Assembly (NCBI GenBank): GCA_951799445.1
Contig: OX637290.1
Span: 32,296,987-32,360,986, forward strand
Direction: 5' to 3'
DNA length: 64,000 nt
Origin: Pseudisothecium myosuroides
Taxonomy: Eukaryota; Streptophyta; Bryopsida; Hypnales; Lembophyllaceae
The notes under the pieces are model-generated. The model had not been told where the DNA came from. It did no database searches and worked only from the letters and a program-made list of their open reading frames with translations. Numbering within the stretch: position 1 is the first letter of the stretch; the number at the start of each line of letters is the position of its first letter. Below, one piece after another: positions 10,838-21,960 of this stretch. The translations under genes and the position numbers were made by a program.

Positions 10838-11524
10838 CTACTTGCAGATGAATACGTTCCACTGAAACTTGAAGCGGGCGCCTTCGTTAGGAACCTTCTC
10901 CACCAAGGCGTAGCCGTGCGCACCACGGAAATGGCCAGTGCCACCAAGGATGATGAGCTCATACGGCGCCACGGCACCGCCGACATTACCGTTGAAGGTC
11001 AGCGTGGAGCCTTTGTATTTCCCGTCCGAGAAGGAGATCTTGCTCAACAGCTGCAACGCTTCTTTACTCTCCTTATCCGAGACGGTACCCCAGCCGCGCT
11101 CACGCCCCAGCAGCGTGGAGTCCGCGCCAATGCCCTCTCGCACTTCGTTGTCGAACACAAAGGAGGAGCCCCACTGCAGCGGCTTCGTGTTCACGGGCAG
11201 GTTGGCTACTTTCACAGTGGCCGTGGTATCGCTAGGATCCGCGGAGCGAATCTCTTGGATGTAAAACTCCAGCGTCTCTTTCACCTTCTCCTTGTCGCTG
11301 TGCGTGAGGAGCTCCTTGAGACCACTTCGAACTGCAACTCCTGATGACACATGGCGCTTGTTTGGGGAGCTTCTTCCCAAGCTGGTAAAGTCTCCGAAGT
11401 GCCCATAACTGGGCAGTGCCAGAGACGAGGACCGGAACATGGAAGACTCCAAGAGCTGCTGGCGCGAGGATGTGATGGCTGCTACAGCCACGTGACTTCG
11501 TTGTAGGAGTAATGAGGCAGACAT
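10838..11524 (-). CDS. Dirigent-like protein, intronless, 228 aa
   Basis: From residue ~84 the protein follows the dirigent pattern: LEFYIQEIR, FVFDNEVREG, LLGRERGWGTVS, KISFSDGKYKGSTLTFNGN, YELIILGGTGHFRGAHGYAL and a final FQWNVFI. Dirigent proteins are beta-barrels that steer stereospecific phenoxy-radical coupling (lignans) and related cyclisations; the fold is shared with allene oxide cyclase. Classic dirigents are secreted, but residues 1-65 here are Ser/Arg-rich with almost no acid residues and no hydrophobic signal core. That looks more like a plastid transit peptide. ATG at 11522-11524 is the first in-frame start. The exact substrate cannot be told, and an AOC-barrel relative with another role is possible. 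Confidence 0.8.
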   Translation of the reverse strand: MSASLLLQRSHVAVAAITSSRQQLLESSMFRSSSLALPSYGHFGDFTSLGRSSPNKRHVSSGVAVRSGLKELLTHSDKEKVKETLEFYIQEIRSADPSDTTATVKVANLPVNTKPLQWGSSFVFDNEVREGIGADSTLLGRERGWGTVSDKESKEALQLLSKISFSDGKYKGSTLTFNGNVGGAVAPYELIILGGTGHFRGAHGYALVEKVPNEGARFKFQWNVFICK

Positions 11525-12352
11525 TGTGGGTCGCTCGCTTCACAATGGCTTGGAAATCAGTCCAGTCTGCAATCACTTGAGCATGCAAAATGTGGCTATG
11601 GTCACTTCACAATGGCTGAAGTGGAACGCCTGTATAGCACGTCTCACTGGATAGAGTGCATAATATTGGTGTCAGAACACAGGACTGACTTTCAAAACTC
11701 TAGGTGAGTGCTGGCATTTCTGATTTGGGCTCACAATCCCGCTGGCCTCAAAATAGAAAGAGAGAATTTAGCACTTGATTTCGAGCATTCTGACGCCCCC
11801 TTGCGACGAAGTAAGTGCGGGTGGGGCCCTTAAAAGGATACCAGTTTACAAACTGCAGCAAGTCCACAAGCTCAATCATATCTAACTGGGCCAACAAATC
11901 TAAGTAGTGGCTTCGCTGATTGGAATTGCTTAATTACTGGATGCCCACATTGCTACAGTAGCAGATTAACACTAACAAGGACAATGGATTTGGACACTCG
12001 ATCAGCACCCCAACAAAAGTGGAATCAAAGTAATTAAAGACACAAGTAGATCCTCATCGATCCAATTAAGCAGCACTACAATTGCAAGAGAAGCAGCACC
12101 ACCTAGCTCCACGAAGATAGATCAACTGGGACCAATTGCAAGACGATCGATCATTACTAACGATCTGAACAGGGGAACAGCAATACAATTACCAGGACCC
12201 ATACATACAGTAGTCCCGGATTGACAGAAATGCACACGTGCACGCCGTAGAGCGGAGATCCGTTCGTTCACGAAGAAAGGGTGCAATGAAGACGAACCTT
12301 GCAAAGGATCAGCAGCCGAGTGATCGAGTACTGCAGCTAGCGTGTCGATCCA
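11525..12352. promoter_or_regulatory. Upstream region of the dirigent-like gene
   Basis: Mixed-composition sequence without a credible gene. It includes a short direct repeat, ttcacaatggct (near 11539 and 11606), close to the start codon. No element that I can name with confidence. Confidence 0.25.
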
Positions 12353-12506
12353 GAACGAAACGTGCAATGCGTGGGATCCGAGTTGGAGACTTCCAAGGCG
12401 TGATCGATCTGGTCGGCATTCGGACAGAGGGAGCACTACAGTATATATCCGGCTTCATTCCCTTGAGAGCCGGCCACTGGCGGAACGAAACGTGCAATGC
12501 GTGGGA
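12353..12506. repeat. Perfect 24-bp direct repeat, 130 bp apart
   Basis: The 24-base word that begins gaacgaaacgtgcaatgc and ends gtggga occurs at 12353-12376 and again at 12483-12506. Similarity continues weakly after each copy (ttcaaggc..tgatc). The spacer contains cagtatatatccgg. This may be a duplicated regulatory block or a tandem duplication remnant. The short frames over it look like chance. Confidence 0.6.
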
Positions 12507-12539
12507 CTGTGGGAGTTTCAAGGCCTGATCTAAGCTTTA

Positions 12540-13071
12540 AACTTGAAGTGGCCTAACCTTTCATATCGGAGTTTTCAAAGAAAAATGCATATTTCATGTA
12601 AAAGACAACTATATATATGTGCGAAGGAATTAACCAAAAGGTTTTTGGTCGATTTTAAACCATATACTCAAATTTATGTCCAATTGTAGCAAACCCTAAT
12701 TAGAACTAGTGCCAAAGGGTGTTTATGACACATCAATCTTCAAAGAGTAATTACAAGGATGTGAACCATTGGATCACTTTCATTTTTTGTTTACTTCAAG
12801 GATCTAACCCATAGAACCAATTTATACAATCTAATCTAAAATTACATCTTTGATGAGAGCATGAAACAACATTTTTTCATAAATGTATGCAAAAACTACG
12901 CCCGCCCCCCAAATTGACCACGGTCATTAAAGGGTTAATTTAGTTGGCATTTGATTCAGACAAAGGGAGCACTGTATGCATAACATTGTTAACCTTCATT
13001 GGGGAGTTTCCTTTTGCTCCCCCCAAAAGTAAGAGCCCCCTAGCGCCAAGTCAAGAGAAAACCGCAGTTCA
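12540..13071. other. AT-rich non-coding stretch
   Basis: No gene-like frame. It contains one isolated end of the TTTAACCC family (attaaagggttaat near 12932-12945) without a recognised partner. Confidence 0.35.
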
Positions 13072-13075
13072 TTAA

Positions 13076-13358
13076 GGTAGGGGGCTGTAAAAGCGACCCT
13101 TTACCAGCTGATTTGCATTTTGGGGGAAGCTAAACTCCTTAAAATAATTTTCAGTAAATTTTTGTGGGGGAATTGGCATCTAATCCAAGTCGTTTCATAT
13201 TTTTTGGACATTCATGGAATTAGTTATGAATTTTTGAAGTTGAAAACACAATGGTTTCTAAAAGCGACCCCCTCCTGAAATGTACACTTCTAATACATGT
13301 TAGAAGCAAAATCTACCAGATTGCTTTTAGAGACAGGTCGCTTTTACAGCCCCCTACC
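13076..13358. mobile_element. TTAA-flanked MITE, 283 bp (piggyBac-type duplication)
   Basis: A perfect 23-bp inverted terminus starts ggtagggggctgtaaaagcg on the left and ends cgcttttacagccccctacc on the right. It is flanked by TTAA at 13072-13075 and 13359-13362. TTAA duplications are typical of piggyBac elements. The related element at 55645-55908 shares the ggta start, the subterminal aaaagcgacc and part of the interior. Confidence 0.75.
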
Positions 13359-13567
13359 TTAAATGCAATTCATTGTAGAGCTGAGTTTCCCCTGAAACAG
13401 GGATCGATTGGCCAGCTCATACTTCGTGCAAAGCCATCCAATGGAATGGAGGCCAAATATGTCAGCAGTCACCTCCACCAATCTCATGCCAAGCCACATA
13501 CGTCACCATCACTAATCTCATGCAGGCAAATCCCTCAACACCACCAATGTGATGGAGGGGATTTAAA

Positions 13568-13758
13568 CTAAGTCTTCTCTTCTGACATCCCAGGCATCTC
13601 GGGGGGGATTATCCTTCCTTTGACAGGGAAGGAATCCCCCCGGTTAGCAATGTTATGTGTTACTGCAGGAGGCGATACCTTAGCCGCAATCGCGTCTGAC
13701 CTCTCACGCCTGGCCACATAGGCTCGCTTCCTCCTTGACTGGCTGCTTGTGGAATCCA
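13568..13758 (-). pseudogene. Orphan exon-like coding fragment
   Basis: A 62-codon minus-strand frame begins right after a good acceptor (ttgctgcag) and ends in TAG. It starts with a basic stretch, SQSRRKRAYVARRERSD, and ends EMPGMSEEKT. It is more GC-rich than its surroundings. The upstream side is taken by the MITE at 13807-13922, and I found no partner exon. It may be the last exon of a lost or captured gene. Confidence 0.3.
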
Positions 13759-13806
13759 CTGCAGCAAGGTTCGGAGAGAACCACCGGGTATGTCATTCAT
13801 CAGTTA

Positions 13807-13922
13807 GAGCAGCCCCACTGCAACACTCTGAAGGTTTTGCACCATTGATCTTCTGATAATGACATATCAGAAGGTGCAAATCCTTTAGAGCATTGCTTCA
13901 CCGTGTTGCAATGGGGCTGCTC
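13807..13922. mobile_element. Tourist/Harbinger-type MITE, 116 bp
   Basis: The ends gagcagccccactgcaacac and (inverted) gagcagccccattgcaacac are flanked by TTA on both sides (13804-13806, 13923-13925). A second internal inverted repeat (cttctgata...tatcagaag) makes a long foldback. The 3-bp TTA duplication is typical of PIF/Harbinger MITEs. Confidence 0.8.
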
Positions 13923-14437
13923 TTAAGCTGGTGGAATTGGGGAAAAATCTGGTTGCAACTTCGGGAAGAAAACATCGGAAAGAAAGTGGTGCAAAAAATC
14001 TATGAAATATTTATTAGGAGTGAAAAATAGAGAAAAAAACGGACTCGGTACTTGGAAGACTGGTTCAATATGGGAATTATAGGAAAAGAGTTGGAAAAAC
14101 TTTAAAAATATCCCGAACGTTACATTGCATTTTAAGGTTTGGAAACTCAGAAAATTATGGCTGGAGTCAAGGACATTGTTGGTGTTGGCATTGTTTGGTT
14201 CATGATTTTGCTTAGACCAATGTTCCAAGAGAACTGCTCGTGAGTTCATTGTTAATTGGTACCTTAAGTTTGGGAAAAGAACTGATTGGAGTGTGAAAAT
14301 GGAGGATCTGGACACAACTGGACAAAAATTGGTAGGATTGACAACCAACCAATGTGCAAAATAGTAGGCGGATATGTAGTTGTTTCTTTCATAAAATTGT
14401 CAAATTTTAGCTGTTTGCCATTTCAACTCCAAAGCTA

Positions 14438-15178
14438 GGGTCATTGCAAGAAAGGTGGGTCCTATTTGCTAGTCATAGAGTGAGTGACTCTCATGTCATC
14501 TGCTATAACTTTTGAAGCAAAAGTCCAATGAACATGAAATTTTTATTGGAGATACCTATCTTGATGGTTATCAGATCCCTTAGTTTTTAGAAATTAAAAA
14601 AAATCATTTTATATTTAAAAATTATTTTTGTTAATTTGTCACAATGTAAGGTTTAGGGTTTTTTACTACGTTACAAGTCCCCAAATTTAATGATCTGGAG
14701 CTAAAATTTTCATGGTCTATTTGCATAGTAGAAAAACATATTCCTACCAAAGGAAATCTAAAAATATATTATTTTGTGTCCTCCACATGAGTGCAAACAG
14801 CACTCCCATTGCGCGCAATTTCTGAACAATGAAGATGGTTCTAAGATCAATATTTTGGTGAAATCTCATCATTATGAACTATTTCCAAATAGAAAATTTT
14901 TAGTTTTTTTTTAAATTTCTTTTTCTGTTTTTTACAAAATGTGAAATTATAGAGCAAGTATCCATTTTCTTGAGATTTTGTACTTTTCTAGTTTTCCTAC
15001 TTAGCAAATTTTTCTATGCTTTTCCTTCCTAGGGTACCTTCTTCTTAATGGTGTATACATTAATCATATTTTTCACATTTTTTAAAAATTGATTTTCTAA
15101 TTATAAAGCCCTCCTGAAAGAAAAAATGAGTATTGTGGAAAATGCTACGCTTTTTGAACGCCCTTTCTTGCAATGACA
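14438..15178 (+). mobile_element. Diverged full-length copy of the ~730-bp TIR repeat
   Basis: The left end gggtcattgcaagaaag and right end ctttcttgcaatgacac are inverted. The interior collinearly matches the copy at 31952-32699: gactctcatgtcatctgctataactttt, the gatctggagctaaaattt block and the ttttcttgagattttg block. No clean target duplication remains, so this is an older insertion. Confidence 0.65.
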
Positions 15179-15544
15179 CGCTAATAATTGGATTTCTAGA
15201 GGCAAGGGATAGCTTTAAGGTTGGTTGTAGCAACCATTCACCTTGCTTATCGTCTATGTCTACCCAATGTAATGAAATTTGGAGTTTAATTTAAAAATTG
15301 ATATGTCTTTGAAAAAAAAGGATTGTAGCCTTTCCAAATTTGAAGTTGAAGGGAAGTAGCTGGGTGAGATTTCAATTGATACTAGAGATTTAGATAAAGA
15401 GAAGATGCAATTTGTATCCTTGGAGAAAAATTGATTTCTTCTATAAAGAACAGGCAAATTACTAGGGCAACTTTCCAAATGTTGGCTCAATTTCTTGGAG
15501 CATTCATTTGCTAATTAGATCAAAGGCTTAGTTGTTAGGAAATA

Positions 15545-16313
15545 CTCCTTCCATCTTGAAATAAATCCGGGGTTTCTTAAAAATGATTAGATAAATGTGT
15601 GAGCTGTTTCTATTTTCAAGGAGTTGCAGAGATATTATAGCTTCTACTAAACCCCACTAGGTGTGAAAGAATGGAAGCCAAAAGTGAAGCGGCGCATGTT
15701 GAAAACAAGTAGCAAAAGTGACAACTACTCTAGTGGTATTGATTTTGGTCATTCTTCAAGCAATGTTGGTGCAATGATGTTCATTGATGTCCTCTATATT
15801 CAATTCCAACAATGTCTTGTAATTCAACTCCAAGAAATTCTCAACAACAGATTTGTTAGTAGTAGTTTTTGTATAGTTTTGGGTTATATTCTTTGCCTTT
15901 GATTGGTGAGAGGTTGCGTTTCAATTCCCTTTGCAAGGATCAAATTGTTATAGTCTTTGGAGTATACACTACAAGAGAAAGGGGTGTTTTAAGTAGTGTC
16001 TGAGACATCACATCTTTTAAGTAATGTCTTTTAAGTAAGTTTTTAAGTAAAATTTTACTAAAAAGACAATCTTTTTAGTAAAATTTTACTTAAAAACTTA
16101 CTTAAAAGACATTACTTAAAAGATGTGATGTCTCAGACACTACTTAAAACACCCCTTTCTCTTGTAGTGATAACATCTGCAAATTCTTTTGCTTTAGGGT
16201 GTTTGAACTAGCTTCAGTTGTTGTCCATTAAATTATGGAGAGCCAATTTCGAATTTAATTTAATTGAGAGAAGTATATTTGGAATCCTTGGATTTATTTC
16301 GAGAGAGAGGGAG
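15545..16313. mobile_element. Stowaway-like element, ~769 bp, interrupted by a CACTA MITE
   Basis: The ends ctccttccatcttgaaataa and (inverted) ctccctctctctcgaaataa are flanked by TA (15543-15544, 16314-16315). The interior holds the 203-bp CACTA MITE at 15967-16169. Removing that leaves ~566 bp, long for Stowaway. A 79-residue frame at 15663-15902 could be a fragment of captured coding sequence but resembles nothing I know. Confidence 0.6.
15967..16169. mobile_element. CACTA snap-back MITE, 203 bp, ATA duplication
   Basis: It starts cactacaagagaaaggggtg and ends with its reverse complement. The whole element is one near-perfect palindrome with only a few unpaired bases at the centre (near 16066-16072). 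It is flanked by ATA at 15964-15966 and 16170-16172. A CACTA start and a 3-bp duplication define the EnSpm/CACTA superfamily. A transcript would fold into a ~98-bp hairpin. Confidence 0.9.
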
Positions 16314-17240
16314 TACTAACCAATATTGTATGGGTATAGATGTATGGCTAGGGTCTTCAGCATTGGTATCAACATTTGCAAGTTAGAGACATTGGAGAAT
16401 TGTACTTAATCCTTAAAGGGCATTTGAGGCCTTGGGAAGGTTGTTCAAACTTAGATTTTTTTTTATATGGGCATCATATAGATTACTCAAATTAATGAAC
16501 ATTCAATTATGAGCTCCTCAAGACCTCAAGCAACCTAAAAGCCACTATTTAAAAAAATTATCAAACTTTCCAATGCAAAAATCTACAAGTAGTTCAAAGT
16601 GTAACCCAATAACCAAGGCTTTGATTGATAGATGCATCTTGAGAAGACAAAGAAAATGATACCAAAGAAGTTCAAATGTAATTGAGTACTGGAGGAGTTA
16701 TCTTGAAGATTCTCTAAAAATGTAGCCTTTAAGTTGGGCCTTTCATTTAAGGATGATTGTGAATTTATGACTTATTTGAAACTATCCCATCTAGATTCAT
16801 GTATGAAATGGAAATTTTCTAAACTTGAGAAGTTGAGAGACTAGGATCAATTTGAGGTATACCTATTTTCAATACTTGAAAAAATCATAGTTCATTCATA
16901 AATTGTCCAGAAAATGCATGCAAAGAGAAACTTGAATTCCTCATTGACTTGCAACAAGATTCAAACAAATTAGAGAGTTAGTAAAAATATCTTGTTGAGA
17001 GATTGAGAGGTATTGGAAATCAGTTAGATAATATAAAAATATATATTGTGGTTGGTAAATCTTACCTCTAGATTGCCTTCTCCTAGTTAATTAGCCTCTG
17101 TGATTCCAAATTGGAATTGAAATTTTCTATTTTTTAACCATCTTTGGTAAATATTAAATTCTTGCGTTTTTCTTTTGGAAGTTAAAATGGGGCAATTCTC
17201 CTTCACCGTAGGTCAAAACCCTAGACATTAGTAAATTCTA

Positions 17241-17428
17241 CACTGAATAGGGGTATTAAGGGGACCAAAAAATTAAAGGGACTTATCTTGGAGAACTGTA
17301 GATGTTTGAAACATGATGTACAACCCCCGGACACTTCAATAACTATTGATGTACAAAAAAGGTAGATATTTATATAGTGTGAAATGTCAATTAATTAGTA
17401 TAGGTCCCCTTAATACCCCTATTCAGTG
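17241..17428. mobile_element. TIR MITE with TA flanks, 188 bp
   Basis: A perfect inverted terminus of 26 bp begins cactgaataggggtattaag, with its exact complement at the right end. TA lies on both sides (17239-17240, 17429-17430), suggesting a Tc1/mariner or pogo-type element. The perfect arms indicate a recent insertion. Confidence 0.75.
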
Positions 17429-17431
17429 TAG

Positions 17432-20400
17432 ATGAAAAGTGCAAAAATTCATGTTAGAGCTTGCCTTTAGATTTTCTTTGCCTTAATAGAGAATAAATTT
17501 TTTGTCAAGGCTAGCAAATCCCCCTATGTTATTTGAAATGCTAAAAATAATACATTGACATAATAAATGAAAGAATTTCTTTTCACTTTTTTACACTAAG
17601 AGATTTGCAATTGGCTAAAATTTAATATAGCAAATGTTTTACGTTGGATTAACAAGTGACATTCCTTTTTGACCTAATGAAGATTATTTGCACTAGTAGC
17701 AATATTCTCATACAAGTATACATGCAAACATAGTGTATGCAACTCCAAAGTTTTCATTGCAAAAGATCAATGTGAATATTTACCCTTCTTTATGGTTTGT
17801 TAATTTTGTATACATCAACCTTGATTAGCTAATTTGGAATCTCTAAATTTTTTTAACTTAATAATTTTGCTGTGAATAAATAATTTTTTTGTATTTTCAT
17901 TAAAAATAAAATCTTTAATCTTATTCACCTACATTCTATATAAAGATATAAATAATATTCTAAATTGTAAGATTTTTAATATGAACTTGGTTTGATTTTC
18001 AAATTATATTGGATAACATTTGGTGAGCATTAATGACTGGAGGCTAGCCATGCTTGGCATAAAACAAATTGGCAAACCAATTAGGTACATATTTGAAGCC
18101 GGCTACTCCTACTCTAATAAAAGCTATTTTGATCTACATATTTGAATTGAGATCAAACGAAAGTTACATAAAGACCTTATTGACAATGTTGTAAATACAT
18201 ATTTACTTGGTTTCTGACTTGGTTAGTAGAATAAGTTATACTTGCTCTTAAATTGCTAGTGTATCCCAAATATAATGGTATGTATAGTCACGGATTACAC
18301 ATATTAAGGCATTGAAGATCAAAAAACTTGTAATCAAGCTATTTCTTTAATTTTGTTTGAAGATAGTTTTGCTGATAATGCTTGAATTTTGCCAATCAAA
18401 CTATCTTTTCATTTAAATTGGCAATTTTTTGTTTTGCTCTTAGTCTCTATAAAACAAAGTTTATTCTATAGCGTAGAGGTTGTCTTTTGTCAAACATCAA
18501 ATGTTATATTAAGCATAGTTTTTGTCTTTGTTTCTAAAATGATGTTTAACTTCATCCACTATAAATTGAATAATATTTGTGGCTCTCACATGACTAATTT
18601 TAGAATTGTATTGAAATTTTGAAGAATCTAAGGTAAATTAGAAATTTAAGCTATTTTAGGCATGAGATTATAATTTATGAGATCTAATAATCCACTGTCA
18701 GTATAAGGTCTAATCATCAAGTACAATAAAAACAAATTTTCTATATATAATTACAAATAAATGCGTTTTGGTTTATTGGCCACATAAAGGCAAATTTTTA
18801 GTAAATTTATGTGAAGTCTCCATTCAAATGGCTTTTTAGCATTGTATATTAATGTATTAGAGGTTAATTGAAGTTGTATTGACTTCAATCGCTACTCTAG
18901 GGTTTTAATTTCATTTATTTTGAAATGCACAAGTGCTTACAATTCACAATATTGATAAAGCTATATACATCCATAGACATGAAAAAACTATTGAAAATAT
19001 AAATGAGTATTAAGTTATTCATCCAAAAATGTACACATTCATCCCAAAAATCCACCATCCCAAGATATTCTAGTAGTCTAGCAAATTTATCCATTAATTA
19101 AAAAAAGGAGAAAACCATTGCTAAATATTCCCTTTTTTTTAAAATAATTTCAAATGAAACATATTTCCCATGCATATTTCAAATGGAAAACCATGTCTTG
19201 GCCTAATTTCAATGTGGTATTGTTGAACATTGTACAATGAGTATCTATTACTTATGTGGATTTTTAGCTCATACTTTTAAAAAACTTGGTTGGCAATAAT
19301 TATCATGTACTTGTAAAATGAATTTCAAAAATTGAAAAGAATTTGAATTCTATGTAATAGTACCATTTGTACTAAATTTCTATATAAGTTGATATTGAAA
19401 ATTTGGCAAAGTTTAACTTCTTTAAAGGATAAATTTTTTATTAATAAATGCAATTATATAAAAATGAATGATATCCATCTTAGATAATAAATGCATCCAT
19501 AGTCTTTTGCAATCTTCAGTTTCAAATCTTTTAGTATCCTTCTATAGTCTCCCAAAATTTATATAAGCTTTGTAGAATCTTTCATAGTCTTTCAAAATCT
19601 TTAATAAATAGACTCGTAGCTATTTTTTAGCATTTGCTTGTGAATCCTAATTCTAATAGTAGAAACTTTATTGGTCTTTCTAAAGATGTTTAGAAGCTTA
19701 TGCAAGACCTTTAACTACTAGAATAAATATGAAGAAAAAGGAAGGACTCCTCAATTTCCTCAAAACAAAATTTGAAACATTCTATAATGTTACCACATAT
19801 CCTTATATATTATTCAATTATCAATTCATGTTTTGTACTATTTTTAAAGTAGTCATTGCATATCTTTGAATTTTTTGTTTGTTAAATGCTGTGTCTAAAA
19901 TAATTTGGCTTGTTCATCAAAAAGTATAAATATTTTAAAAAAATATTATTATTCTACTATTTGAACTTACTTTATTATTTATAGATTTCAAATTATCTTT
20001 TTTAATAGATTTATATTTTCTATCTTGACTTCTTAAAATTTAAATATATTATTTTATTCTATTGAAAAAATATTTTTATTAGGATAACTATTATAATTCA
20101 TCATGATTTACTTTTAGAGTAAATTAGTCATGGAAAGGGTCATTCTTCAAGTAGTTTACATATCACGTGTGACCGCAAGGTAATATTAATGGGAGTATTT
20201 TGATAAAGGGACCAATTAAATAGACCATATAATTACCTAATTTTCTAATTTGACATATTTTTAAGTACCATTTACTTACTTTAAATTAGTGTAAGAAGCT
20301 AATTTATCATACCATTATTTATTTATAATTCAAAATTTAGAATTACATTTTCAATTGAACATAAGACATATATTAAAAGCATAAGTTATGACGTGCACGG

Positions 20401-20600
20401 TGAAAATGGCATTACATATGCAGTCTTTGTTTAGCTCCTTCATTGTTTATATTTCAACTTCAACAAATTGTTGAACAAATTTATCTCCTTCAACAAAAGT
20501 GCTTTAACTTCAATAAATTAATGAAAAATTGCTAATGCTGCAACTTAGAAAAGTGCCATGAATTTGTTTAGGATAGATTTACCAACATTTACATTTAGAG
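17432..20600. other. AT-rich gene desert
   Basis: About 3.2 kb with very low GC. Reading frames are short, rich in F/I/N/K and without similarity that I can see. No delimited transposon was found, though the sequence is probably eroded repeat DNA. Confidence 0.4.
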
Positions 20601-20606
20601 TAATAT

Positions 20607-20848
20607 AAAATCAAGCCAAGATATTCAAACAAACAAAATAAGACAATAAACCTATGAAGCCTTGCAATACAAGGTTTATTCAAGCACATTTTTTTAGCCA
20701 TCTAATAGATTCAAGGAGCCACATGATACATTTGTAACGTAAAATCAATCCAAGAAATCCAAACAAACAAAACAAGACAAACAAACCTGTGAAGCCTTGC
20801 AATATACGGGTTATTCAATCACATTGTAGAAGCCACATGATACATTTA
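20607..20848. repeat. Two-copy tandem duplication, period ~134 bp
   Basis: The copies begin aaaatcaagccaaga (20607) and aaaatcaatccaaga (20741). They share caaacaaacaaaa, cctatgaagccttgcaata and agccacatgatacattt. The second copy is shortened by ~25 bp. Confidence 0.7.
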
Positions 20849-20958
20849 TTGCATGGAGTCTAAAAAGGAGAATATTTACAAGCAAATGCCACACATCAAT
20901 GGGGGCATGCAAATCATTCCCAAATTGTGCAAAATGCCTAACACGGTTTAGGGTTTAG

Positions 20959-21179
20959 CACTACAAGAGAAAGGGGTGTTTTAAGTGAGTTTTTAAGTAG
21001 TGTCCTAGACATATGATTTTAAGTAATGACCTTTAAGGAGATTTTTAGCAAAATTTGACTTAAAACACATGTTTTAAAGTCAAATTTTGCTAAAAATCTC
21101 CTTAAAGGTCATTACTTAAAATCATGTGTCTAGGACACTACTTAAAAACTCACTTAAAACACCCCTTTCTCTTGTAGTG
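20959..21179. mobile_element. CACTA snap-back MITE, 221 bp, TAG duplication
   Basis: It has the same ends as the element at 15967 (cactacaagagaaaggggtg...), again with nearly the whole element as one inverted repeat. It is flanked by TAG at 20956-20958 and 21180-21182. The interior differs from the first element beyond the ends but has a similar ttttaagt-rich theme, so they are sister subfamilies. Confidence 0.9.
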
Positions 21180-21399
21180 TAGGTAATACATTGTGTTCAC
21201 AAACACATTCAAAATATTTAAAACGTTCATGAATGTTAGAAACAGAGTACTTGAGAATTCCATGAAGTTTTAGGGTTCTTCTACCATGCAATATAACTAT
21301 AATAGGGTAGCAAATTTGTGCAATTTGCACTGAATGGAGCAAAATCAATAGTGGGAATTGAAAGATCAAATTCATCACCAAAAAACTACATAATTGGTA

Positions 21400-21960
21400 G
21401 GCGGGTGCATTGCATGGGAGTTACACACAACAGTGGAAAGTTGCGCCAATCTGATTTTACCGAGATAGCCCCATAATGCTACCAGCCCCACCCTAGTTAT
21501 ACTAGGAAGAGAGATAATTCCACCTCCGAAAGCAAGGTCAAAGGCAAGAGGCAGAATTGGTCATGGAGGGACTTTAACAATGTCCAAGTATGTCCAAAAA
21601 TGGACATTGCATCGTCAAATTGCTCAATCAAAGATAACCAAGGCCCAAACCAATTTCCTCTACGCCAACCTTAGCGTTGCATCTTCAATCCAGATGAACT
21701 CAATGTCGCACCATTCTTCTTCACCAAACTGAGCCAAACTATCATGCGCAGCCCTTTTGCCCTCTCGCACACACCAACTTGCATGAAGTGCCATCCGGAT
21801 ATCCCCCTATCAATAACGACATGCAAGAGAGAAGGCACTAGCACGTCTAATGGGGGCTTGTGCAAACAATCATAGCTGTCCTACTGACACGGATTGAAAT
21901 CACCAACTTGCCTCCAAAGCATTCAAAAAAATACTATAGACCAATGACCATGGGATGAAA
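21400..21960 (-). other. GC-richer decayed coding-like block
   Basis: Composition is clearly higher in GC than on either side, and minus-strand frames contain long stop-free but mutually shifted pieces. It looks like the relic of a mobile-element gene. I could not identify the family. Confidence 0.25.

Noticed and set aside
10916..11344. 142-codon plus-strand frame opposite the dirigent-like gene
   Set aside because: Antisense shadow; the minus strand matches the dirigent pattern over its whole length.
11232..11588. 118-codon minus-strand frame overlapping the dirigent-like start
   Set aside because: Out of frame with the conserved domain; no independent signal.
13923..14348. 141-codon minus-strand frame between MITEs
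   Set aside because: Phe/Asn/Ser-rich, no motif, no flanking splice sites; typical of AT-rich desert.
21671..21865. Minus-strand frame considered as a LINE reverse transcriptase tail
   Set aside because: Only a weak W-L-S-L pattern; not enough to assign to LINEs, so reported only as a decayed block.
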